The position numbers and the translations under genes are program-made. The notes beneath the pieces were generated by a model. That model was not told where the DNA came from. It made no database searches and worked only from the letters and a program-made list of their open reading frames with translations. From positions 1 to 55,223 of IMG/VR virus record IMGVR_UViG_3300042868_005645: 55,223 nt of DNA. The stretch is one strand, 5' to 3'. This stretch comes from a virus. Positions 49,231 to 55,223 of the stretch are shown piece by piece (the first letter of the stretch is position 1; every line of letters begins with the position of its first letter).

Positions 49231-49457
49231 AAACTAAAACGTTCGGCAATGTAGTACATGTAAGAGAAGGCGAGCCTTTTGAAAAGGCTATGCGAAGATT
49301 TAAAAAGAAAGTACAAGATTCGGGATTGCTAGAAGATCTGCGTAGTCGTGAGTTCTATGAAAAACCAACAACTGCTCGTAAGAGAGCAAAAAGTGCGGCC
49401 GCGAATCGCTGGCGCAAAGAATTGGCAAAACAAGCATTGCCAAAAAAACTGTTTTAA
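49227..49457 (+). CDS. rpsU: Ribosomal protein bS21
   Basis: 76 aa, bacterial bS21: VREGEPFEKAMRRFKKKV (12-29), LRSREFYEKPTTARKRAKSA (39-58) and a basic C-terminal helix. bS21 joins the 30S subunit near the anti-Shine-Dalgarno and is the commonest ribosomal protein in viruses. Phage copies may bias initiation towards viral mRNAs, which matters here because many late genes look leaderless (inference). ATGA overlap with the gene before. Confidence 0.92.
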   Translation: MKTKTFGNVVHVREGEPFEKAMRRFKKKVQDSGLLEDLRSREFYEKPTTARKRAKSAAANRWRKELAKQALPKKLF

Positions 49458-49471
49458 TATCGGATATCCGG

Positions 49472-49560
49472 TATAAATAAATTTGTAGGACGCCAATAGG
49501 GTCTTATAAATCGGAGCATGGTGCTCCAAAACGTTCTTGCTTAATATAAGGAGAAAAACT
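49472..49560 (+). promoter_or_regulatory. Late promoter TATAAATA and Hsp20 leader
   Basis: Exact element at 49472-49479, then a leader of about 75 bases with hairpin GGAGCA-TGG-TGCTCC (49513-49527) and the open ribosome site AAGGAG before 49561. The ribosome site is not obviously paired, so a thermosensor is not supported. Confidence 0.6.
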
Positions 49561-49995
49561 ATGAACGCATTAACTCGTTTTGATACAAACAGTCTCGCTC
49601 AACTAAACAGAGCACTTATCGGATTTGATCGCATCTTTAACGATGCCGAACGCAGATTCGCTAATTCACCACAAACCAATTATCCACCATTCAATATTCT
49701 AAAGCACGATGACGATCATTTTGAGATCGAAGTTGCTGTGGCAGGATTTGACAAGGAAGATGTCAGCATCGAGGTGGATCAGAATCTATTGACTATTCGT
49801 GGTCAACGTCTCAAGGAAGATGATGCCAGCAAGTATGTGCATCGCGGACTTGCAGCCAGAGATTTTGAACGCACCTTTACCATGGCAGATTATATGGAAG
49901 TGGGGGACGCCGAGTTGACTAACGGTATTCTTCGTGTTAAACTAACACGTATAATCCCTGAAGCACTTAAACCACGTTTAATTGCTATCAAGTAA
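49561..49995 (+). CDS. Small heat-shock protein Hsp20
   Basis: 144 aa, IbpA-like: LNRALIGFDRIFNDAERR at the N-terminus, the alpha-crystallin core (HFEIEVAVAGFDKEDVSIEV, LLTIRGQR) and GILRVKLTRIIPEA before the tail. Holdase chaperone for unfolded proteins; T4-like marine phages often carry it, possibly for capsid assembly. A terminator follows. Confidence 0.9.
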   Translation: MNALTRFDTNSLAQLNRALIGFDRIFNDAERRFANSPQTNYPPFNILKHDDDHFEIEVAVAGFDKEDVSIEVDQNLLTIRGQRLKEDDASKYVHRGLAARDFERTFTMADYMEVGDAELTNGILRVKLTRIIPEALKPRLIAIK

Positions 49996-49998
49996 AGT

Positions 49999-50028
49999 AT
50001 GGGGGCTTTGTCCCCCATTTTATAAATA
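49999..50028 (+). terminator. Terminator followed by late promoter TATAAATA
   Basis: Stem ATGGGGG/CCCCCAT (49999-50018, loop CTTTGT) with a short T run, then an exact TATAAATA (50021-50028) that drives ClpS, heme oxygenase and bilin reductase. Confidence 0.7.
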
Positions 50029-50045
50029 TCTAAAAGAGGAAAGTT

Positions 50046-50351
50046 ATGTCAACCGCAATGGATGTGCAAATTGATGAAAAAATCAAAAAGGTAATTGCAG
50101 AACCTAAAAAATATAAAATCATCTTTCTTAATGATGATAAGACTCCTATTGAATTTGTGATTGAATTGCTTATTTCAATATTTCGCCATACAGAAGAAAC
50201 TGCCAAGGATATTACACTGGCAGTACACAATGATGGTTCGGCTGTTGTAGGAATTTACACTTTTGAAATTGCTGAACAAAAAACCATCGAGACAACACAG
50301 GTTTGTCGACAGCATGGATTTCCATTACAAGTTAGAATGGAACAGGAATGA
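50046..50351 (+). CDS. clpS: ClpS-like protease adaptor
   Basis: 101 aa. The core KYKIIFLNDDKTPIEFVIEL (20-39) with the NDD and the C-terminal HGFPLQVRMEQE match ClpS, which delivers N-end-rule substrates to ClpA/ClpC. The hydrophobic pocket residues are broadly kept, but the usual VHxxG region reads VHNDGSAVVG. Overlaps the heme oxygenase start (ATGA), so the adaptor and pigment enzymes are made together. Confidence 0.9.
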   Translation: MSTAMDVQIDEKIKKVIAEPKKYKIIFLNDDKTPIEFVIELLISIFRHTEETAKDITLAVHNDGSAVVGIYTFEIAEQKTIETTQVCRQHGFPLQVRMEQE

Positions 50352-50893
50352 GTCTTAGAGAAATAACTAAAGACCTCCACCATGAGGCAGAACTAACTAA
50401 GTTCGCCAAGATGTTACTCAGCGGTAAGATTGAAAAACAAGATTACAAAAACTATCTGTACAATTTACTTGCAATTTACGATCCAATTGAATGGTATTGC
50501 AAACGTCAAGGCTTTCTGGATACAATGCCAGACCTTCCCCGTCTCAAGGGTATCCTTGCAGACTTCCTAGAATTAGACGATGGCACTTACTGCTATCTAA
50601 CTCCTGCTACTCTAGAGTATCAAGCATACTTACATAAACTAGGAAACGATGAACAACGTAAACATTTGGTTAAGGCGCATTTATACTGCCGCCATATGGG
50701 CGACCTATTCGGTGGTCAAATCATTAAGAAACAAGTAGCACATATCAGCAAGGGCAAGTTCTATGACTTTGATAATGCTGATGATATGAAAATGTCTATT
50801 CGCCAAACACTCACAGACGACCTGGGCGATGAGGCATGTGTAGCATTTGAATATGCTATTAAGATGATGAAGGACTTGTACCATGGAGAGTAA
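50348..50893 (+). CDS. ho1: Heme oxygenase
   Basis: 181 aa, shorter than cyanobacterial HO1 (about 240). Proximal heme ligand H11 in KDLHHEAE and the distal-helix motif RHMGDLFGGQIIKK (GDLSGGQ in most relatives) are present. It opens heme to biliverdin, CO and iron using reduced ferredoxin. The product feeds the next gene, which starts inside it by 11 bp. Confidence 0.9.
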   Translation: MSLREITKDLHHEAELTKFAKMLLSGKIEKQDYKNYLYNLLAIYDPIEWYCKRQGFLDTMPDLPRLKGILADFLELDDGTYCYLTPATLEYQAYLHKLGNDEQRKHLVKAHLYCRHMGDLFGGQIIKKQVAHISKGKFYDFDNADDMKMSIRQTLTDDLGDEACVAFEYAIKMMKDLYHGE

Positions 50894-51566
50894 AGTATGG
50901 AGTACACTAATTGAAATACAACAACTTCTCGAAGCGTCGTTCAGTCAAACGGGAGTCGAAGTCTTCGAACCTGGAATGGATCGTTTTAATCAACCTGGTT
51001 GGGTTAATCGTGTATGGACTAGCGATAAGTATCGCCGGGCCCACATTGATGTCGTTGATGCTAGGCTGACCAAAGGCCTTTGGATGATGCACTGCTGTGT
51101 GTTTCCACATATTCATAATCCTGCACCTATCTTTGGTTTTGACGTAGTTGCTGGCAAGAATAAGATTACTGGTTGCTTTATCGATTATAGCCCAACAGGT
51201 GACAAGACTCATCCGATGATTGACTACTTTGGCGACGAAGTTAGTCGCTACGAGTGGAACAAGAAACGTGCTTTGCCAGAGTGGGCACAGCGTATTTTCA
51301 GTGAGCATATGGTGGCCGCTGGTAATGTCAGTGACGAACACGAATTAGATCAAATTGCTAGTCTAGCCAGCATTCTAGTTAATCATTATGTAGAAACTGT
51401 AGGAGAAACAAATAACACTACAGCAGACACTACATTTGAGCAGAACTACTATGCACAGAATCAAAAGCAAAACCCACATACACCCAAAGTTATGGTAAGT
51501 TTGGGGCTTTCAGAAGACGATGTACAGGTATTTGTTCAGGATTGTTTGTTTCCTGAGATACGATAA
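50883..51566 (+). CDS. Ferredoxin-dependent bilin reductase (PcyA/PcyX-like)
   Basis: 227 aa. The FDBR core FGFDVVAGKNKITGCFIDYSP (split: FGFDVVAG at about 83-90, FIDYSP at about 97-102) holds the catalytic Asp equivalent to PcyA Asp105; MMHCCVFPH carries the His equivalent to PcyA His88; NYYAQNQKQN and CLFPEI match the C-terminal signature. By eye, PcyA Glu76 (HLE) is Asp here (HID), which could change the product. It reduces biliverdin to a phycobilin such as phycocyanobilin or phycoerythrobilin. PcyA/PcyX-type is favoured over PebA/PebS. Confidence 0.88.
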   Translation: MESKVWSTLIEIQQLLEASFSQTGVEVFEPGMDRFNQPGWVNRVWTSDKYRRAHIDVVDARLTKGLWMMHCCVFPHIHNPAPIFGFDVVAGKNKITGCFIDYSPTGDKTHPMIDYFGDEVSRYEWNKKRALPEWAQRIFSEHMVAAGNVSDEHELDQIASLASILVNHYVETVGETNNTTADTTFEQNYYAQNQKQNPHTPKVMVSLGLSEDDVQVFVQDCLFPEIR

Positions 51567-51569
51567 ATA
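51562..51569 (+). promoter_or_regulatory. Late promoter GATAAATA
   Basis: Overlaps the stop of the bilin reductase, 18 bp before the ATG at 51588. Confidence 0.5.
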
Positions 51570-51587
51570 TCTAATACTGGAAAACAT

Positions 51588-53018
51588 ATGAGAGCAAAAG
51601 AATTTATTATTGAAGGCACCCTTACACCTGCTGAGATCTTTGGTAAACATTTGGGATGGCGTCCTGACGCATTGATAGCAAAACTACAAGCCAAAACTTC
51701 GTTTGTTGATAAACTTGATCTTACTGTAGCCAACCAATATGTTCCCGCAGACGGAGAATATGAAAGATTGGCCCCGTTGATTACCGCAGCCAAAGATGCT
51801 CTAACAGCCAACGACACTGCTCCAAAACCCAGTCTCACGCTGAACTACAAATCAATAATTCGCCCAGACGGTAAAGTTGATAAAACCGCTGGATCTATTG
51901 CGTTCAGCAAACTAGAAAAGTACGATCTGCAAACTGCTAAAGGTCAAGCAACTAGTACGGTTAATGTTCAGCCCATAGGCATTGGTATCGCCGCTCCTAA
52001 AGTCGACAAAAATGTGAGTATTGCTGATGAAATTAAAAACGCACTTGACAATAATTCATCAATTGCAGGCAAAGACATACACCGAACAATTATGAACAAT
52101 TCGGTATTGGATCAAGCAGGTGAATTAGGCAAGGCTATCAAACAAGCCTCCAAAGAGATTCATCAAAAACAAAATCCCACTGTGAATCAGTACGATAAAA
52201 AAACACAAACTGTTATAGCCATCGACGCAGGCGAATACTTAGGCATTCAGCAGATGATCGATGGATCAGCCGATTGGAAAGGCAAGTACGAGGCATTTTT
52301 GAAATTCTTAGGCGCGGGTGATTTAAACAGCATGAAGGTAATTTTTCCAGGAAGTCAAAATAGTCAACTACAAGACAGTTACGGAGTACAAAATGCGGCG
52401 ACCGGTCATACTATAATGATCAGCAGTAAAGGCGGCATTGGTTCAACTGCGGCAGGTGCCGCACCTGCACTAAGTGGATTAGTTTTGCCACCAAATATGA
52501 CTAAAAAAGTCAAACCTGGTAGCGGTGCAGACTTTATCCTGTTGTTGCAAAGAATGACCACTATCAACCAGCCGTTTGCTGGTATGAATTTTTTGAACAC
52601 ACACTATCCGGACGCAGTTCCAGAATTGTATAAAAATTTACTGCCGTTCACAAATGAAGACATACTGTCGATCAACGCAAACATCAAAGGGCGTGGCGAT
52701 TTAGATCCTAGATTTGATGCAATTATTGCGTCTAGAGATATCAAATCGCGAGCAAGAAAAGGCGGAATCTTGATGTATGCCACTGCCAAAGATCTAGTAG
52801 AAACTATAAACACCAATCAACCTATTCCAGATTTTCGTCAAACAGTTCTAAACGTTTTAGATATGAACTTTGTCCAAATCTTTTCTAGAGTTGTAGGCGG
52901 AAAACTCAAGGCCGATGTGCTATGGCCTGGCAAAATTGACGGAAATGTTTTACTATGGACCAAAGCAGAAGCGGCAGCACCTAGTTCCGCTGGATTTAGT
53001 TTCAAAGTTATAGACTAA
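51588..53018 (+). CDS. Large tagged late protein, 476 aa
   Basis: Begins MRAKEFIIEGTLTPAEIFG: shared N-terminal tag with I-I-E/G as a possible prohead-protease site. The rest is an Ala/Asp/Lys-rich soluble protein (DLTVANQYVPADGEYERLAP, VIAIDAGEYLGIQQMIDG, RGDLDPRFDAIIASRDIKS). I recognise no family. Its size and tag make it a candidate internal or injected virion protein. Confidence 0.6.
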   Translation: MRAKEFIIEGTLTPAEIFGKHLGWRPDALIAKLQAKTSFVDKLDLTVANQYVPADGEYERLAPLITAAKDALTANDTAPKPSLTLNYKSIIRPDGKVDKTAGSIAFSKLEKYDLQTAKGQATSTVNVQPIGIGIAAPKVDKNVSIADEIKNALDNNSSIAGKDIHRTIMNNSVLDQAGELGKAIKQASKEIHQKQNPTVNQYDKKTQTVIAIDAGEYLGIQQMIDGSADWKGKYEAFLKFLGAGDLNSMKVIFPGSQNSQLQDSYGVQNAATGHTIMISSKGGIGSTAAGAAPALSGLVLPPNMTKKVKPGSGADFILLLQRMTTINQPFAGMNFLNTHYPDAVPELYKNLLPFTNEDILSINANIKGRGDLDPRFDAIIASRDIKSRARKGGILMYATAKDLVETINTNQPIPDFRQTVLNVLDMNFVQIFSRVVGGKLKADVLWPGKIDGNVLLWTKAEAAAPSSAGFSFKVID

Positions 53019-53036
53019 TTTGGTTAACCATTTTCC

Positions 53037-53065
53037 TTGACAACTATATAAAGATATTATATAAT
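53037..53065 (+). promoter_or_regulatory. Consensus sigma70 promoter
   Basis: TTGACA (53037-53042), 17 bp, TATAAT (53060-53065). Followed by AAGGAG before ATG 53093. Confidence 0.85.
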
Positions 53066-53092
53066 AAAGATATCGTTATAAAGGAGATTTTA

Positions 53093-53770
53093 ATGTACGC
53101 AACTACTGGAGTTTATCGCTCTGCCTCTCAGATCAATTCGGCAATGGGTCGAGTTTTTGGACACATGGGACTTGCTGTTGTAACCAGTATGATTGTTTCT
53201 ATGCTGGTGGCTGGTAGTCCAGGTCTAATGGCACTGTTATTTGGAACAGCACTTAAATGGGTCGTTATTTTTGCACCATTGGTAGCAATCCTTGCACTAA
53301 GTTTTGGTCTTGAAAAATTAACCAAGACACAGGCTACTGTAGCACTACACGGATTCGCCGCGCTGATGGGTGTTAGTTTTGCCACAATTTTTGTAGTCTA
53401 TAATCTAGGCAGTATTGTTTCGGCATTCATGGGAGCCGCTGTGTTGTTTGGAACTATGGCATTTTATGGGTATTTTACAAAACGTGACTTGAGTGGAGTT
53501 GGACAGTTCTTGTTCATTGGTTTGATTGCCATTGTTATTGCCAGCATCATTAATATTTTTATTGGTAGCAGTGTAGCACAAATGGTGATTTCAGCATTGG
53601 CCATTATTATCTTCACAGGACTTACTGCCTACGACACACAAAACATTCGTCAGATGGTAAGTGTGGATAATCCAGGCAACCTCGAGATTGCTGGAGCACT
53701 TTCATTGTATCTAAACTTCATCAACATCTTCCTAAGTTTGCTACAGTTGTTTGGACAGAAAAACGACTAA
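53093..53770 (+). CDS. Bax inhibitor-1/YccA family membrane protein
   Basis: 225 aa with seven hydrophobic segments. The family signature TGLTAYDTQNIRQM (about 178-191) with the paired Asp, and YLNFINIFLSLLQLFG at the end, are clear. The bacterial relatives YbhL and YccA are linked to calcium leak and to FtsH inhibition. A phage copy could protect membrane proteins during infection. Own promoter and own terminator. Confidence 0.9.
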   Translation: MYATTGVYRSASQINSAMGRVFGHMGLAVVTSMIVSMLVAGSPGLMALLFGTALKWVVIFAPLVAILALSFGLEKLTKTQATVALHGFAALMGVSFATIFVVYNLGSIVSAFMGAAVLFGTMAFYGYFTKRDLSGVGQFLFIGLIAIVIASIINIFIGSSVAQMVISALAIIIFTGLTAYDTQNIRQMVSVDNPGNLEIAGALSLYLNFINIFLSLLQLFGQKND

Positions 53771-53786
53771 CTTGGTAGACTATTTA

Positions 53787-53811
53787 AAAACCGTCTTAGG
53801 ACGGTTTTTTT
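53787..53811 (+). terminator. Intrinsic terminator
   Basis: Stem AAAACCGTC/GACGGTTTT (9 bp, loop TTAG) with a run of T. Confidence 0.9.
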
Positions 53812-53852
53812 ACGATTGAATAATCTGCATACTTAAAAAATTAACTACTAGT

Positions 53853-53860
53853 TTTAAATA
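53853..53860 (+). promoter_or_regulatory. Possible late promoter TTTAAATA
   Basis: Weak match, 29 bp before the CsgF-like ATG at 53890, in an otherwise featureless 78-bp gap after the terminator. Confidence 0.35.
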
Positions 53861-53889
53861 CAATAACAGCGGATATCGGGAGCAAAGCG

Positions 53890-54327
53890 ATGAGAAAGTT
53901 ATTGTTATTATTACTAGTACCATTGTCTACACAGGCAGCAGATCTAGTACATCAGTTTCAAAGTCCAGCCTTTATTCCAGGCAATGGATTCAGTCAGCAC
54001 GTTCTTAGTATCTACCAATTAGAAGAATCTAAAAAGAAAGAAATTAAAGCAGAAGAACTAGCGGCAATAAACAAAGCGGAAGCGGCCGCAAAGAATACAA
54101 ACTTAGCAAAATTTCTAATTAACGTAGAAGCACGTATCTACGCACAATTATCTAAACAACTAGCAGATCAACTGTTCGCTGAAGGTGGCGGCACCAGTGG
54201 AAGCATGGACTTTCAAGGAACTAATATAAGTTGGGTTAAGTCAAGCACAGACGTTACCCTTACTATAATTGAAGCCAATGGCGGACGAACAGAAATCACC
54301 GTACCTATATCAAGTTTTGCATTCTAA
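53890..54327 (+). CDS. csgF: CsgF-like curli assembly protein
   Basis: 145 aa with a signal peptide (1-16), then the CsgF N-terminal pattern LVHQFQSPAFIPGNGF (the FQNPxF-type segment that plugs CsgG) and the C-terminal domain with TLTIIEANGGRTEITVPISSF. A Lys/Glu/Ala-rich insert lies between. In bacteria CsgF binds the CsgG pore and nucleates curli. Its stop overlaps the CsgG start by one base. Confidence 0.8.
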   Translation: MRKLLLLLLVPLSTQAADLVHQFQSPAFIPGNGFSQHVLSIYQLEESKKKEIKAEELAAINKAEAAAKNTNLAKFLINVEARIYAQLSKQLADQLFAEGGGTSGSMDFQGTNISWVKSSTDVTLTIIEANGGRTEITVPISSFAF

Positions 54328-55223
54328 TGAAATTAATATTATCATTACTTCTTGCTACGATTCTTTCAGGATGTGCCACAATAGACATGACGGCATCCAA
54401 AGAAGAACCCGTGGCGCTAACACCAAGAGAAAGTCTAACTACTAAGATACCTCAATTAGATGGTCCTCCCATGACCATTGCTGTCTACGGATTTACTGAT
54501 AAGACTGGTCAGATGAAACCTAATGATAGACTTGCTGTATTCAGCAAGGCAGTAACACAAGGGTCTGAAGTGTTTCTAATTAAAGCATTACAGGATTCAA
54601 AGAATTGGTTCAAGGTAGTCGAACGTGTGGGACTGGACAATCTGATTAAAGAAAGACAGTTAATTCGTAATCAACGCGAAGTCTACGAAGGCAAAGATGC
54701 TAGACCACTGAAACCGATGACAGTGGCAGGTGTTATGATAGAAGGCGGCATCATTGGCTACGACAGTAACATTCGTAGTGGTGGTAATGGTGCTAGATTT
54801 TTAGGTATAGGTGGAAGTCAACAATATCGTGTGGATGAGATTGTAATCAGCCTAAGACTGATAAGTGTGAACAGTGGAGAGATCCTACTGTCCAATGCTG
54901 TGAGTAAAACCATTTACAGCACACAACACAACGTTGGTGTATTGCGTTTTGTCGACGCAGGCACAAAAGCATTAGAATTAGAAAACGGACAAGCGTTGAA
55001 CGAACCTACAACTTATGCTGTTCGTGTTGCTATAGAACAAGCAGTATATGACATGATAATTGAAGGCGAAAAGAAAGGACTATGGAGATTTAAAAAACCT
55101 GTAGTTCAAACAGAACCTGTAGTTCAAACAGCGCCTGTAGTAAAAGAGGAGAAGAAAGATGAGTTGGTTCAAACACAAACCTCCCAAACACCCACCACCG
55201 TTGAAAAGCCCACCAACAGCGCA
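54327..55223 (+). CDS. csgG: CsgG-like secretion channel (3' end beyond window)
   Basis: 299 codons without a stop up to the window end, so partial. Lipobox LSGC (Cys16), then the CsgG domain: MTIAVYGFTDKTGQMKP, WFKVVERVGLDNLIKERQLI, IEGGIIGYDSNIRSGG, GARFLGIGGSQQYRVDEI, NSGEILLSNAVSKTI, and a C-terminal tail with tandem PVVQT repeats not found in E. coli CsgG (277 aa). CsgG forms a nonameric outer-membrane pore. T4-like marine phages are known to carry CsgG homologues; function there is unclear. Confidence 0.88.
   Translation, partial: MKLILSLLLATILSGCATIDMTASKEEPVALTPRESLTTKIPQLDGPPMTIAVYGFTDKTGQMKPNDRLAVFSKAVTQGSEVFLIKALQDSKNWFKVVERVGLDNLIKERQLIRNQREVYEGKDARPLKPMTVAGVMIEGGIIGYDSNIRSGGNGARFLGIGGSQQYRVDEIVISLRLISVNSGEILLSNAVSKTIYSTQHNVGVLRFVDAGTKALELENGQALNEPTTYAVRVAIEQAVYDMIIEGEKKGLWRFKKPVVQTEPVVQTAPVVKEEKKDELVQTQTSQTPTTVEKPTNSA

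Noticed and set aside
49480-49560. Hsp20 leader as an RNA thermometer
   Set aside because: The hairpin GGAGCA/TGCTCC does not include the ribosome site AAGGAG, and no U-rich partner for it was found.
1-55223. Cyanophage origin suggested by bilin genes, Hsp20 and CsgG
   Set aside because: No photosynthesis genes are present and a Shemin-type 5-aminolevulinate synthase would be foreign to a cyanobacterial host.

Overview
The window looks like one continuous piece of a large T4-related (myovirus-type) phage genome, probably from an aquatic environment. The evidence is a set of genes that travel together in such phages: rIIA/rIIB homologues, class Ia ribonucleotide reductase (nrdA/nrdB) with glutaredoxin, a PAAR spike tip, a pectate-lyase-type tail fibre, a RecB/Cas4-like nuclease, Hsp20, phage-borne ribosomal protein bS21, CsgG, and many tightly packed small genes with ATGA stop/start overlaps. 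No tRNA, rRNA, CRISPR array or insertion sequence was found. The host is not certain. A 5-aminolevulinate synthase (Shemin pathway) argues for a proteobacterial, perhaps alphaproteobacterial, host. No photosystem gene is present, so a cyanobacterial host is not supported. Assignments rest on reading translations by eye; no database search was run.

Layout. 1-540 is non-coding: a 20-bp direct repeat, a helically phased cluster of DnaA boxes and an array of ACCGGT-N4-ACCGGT repeats, which together look like a replication origin. 541-1329 holds three small minus-strand genes and a GC-rich dispersed repeat. 1461-5975 is a surface-modification and nuclease block (SGNH hydrolase-like, radical SAM, HNH, YqgE/AlgH, sugar-nucleotide epimerase). 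6049-19364 is a plus-strand region of mostly small genes driven by near-perfect sigma70 promoters, containing rIIA, rIIB, an SPFH lipoprotein, a deoxynucleotidase, an AAA ATPase and a run of short proteins ending in a shared W-S motif. 19385-31427 carries a 2OG-Fe(II) oxygenase, 5-aminolevulinate synthase (minus strand) and many probable virion proteins. 31458-39372 has the nuclease, tail fibre, nrdA-aldolase-nrdB-glutaredoxin operon and an Sm-like protein. 39369-41657 (minus) is PAAR plus a large tail-associated protein. 41708-44543 includes a HAD phosphatase and an iron-sulfur assembly set (ErpA, IscU, IscA). 44601-55223 contains a structured leader RNA before a SleB-type hydrolase, lipoproteins, bS21, Hsp20, a ClpS-heme oxygenase-bilin reductase operon, a Bax-inhibitor-1 protein and CsgF/CsgG (CsgG runs off the end).

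Two promoter classes organise expression. TTGACA-N17-TATAAT-like promoters precede the early/metabolic blocks, and a T4-late-type element (consensus NNTAAATA, five exact TATAAATA copies) precedes most virion genes, the iron-sulfur set, 5-aminolevulinate synthase and the bilin operon. In about ten genes the promoter lies so close to the ATG that the mRNA should be nearly leaderless.

The most interesting candidate systems are: a split tetrapyrrole-to-bilin pathway (ALAS, heme oxygenase, ferredoxin-dependent bilin reductase) under late promoters; a dnaX-like A-AAA-AAG slippery site that would fuse a 297-residue late protein to a 111-residue extension; a family of otherwise unrelated late proteins sharing an N-terminal M-K/R-I-x-E-L/F peptide often ending in an (L/I)xE prohead-protease-like site, which looks like a capsid-targeting tag; and the origin-like repeat region at the left end.
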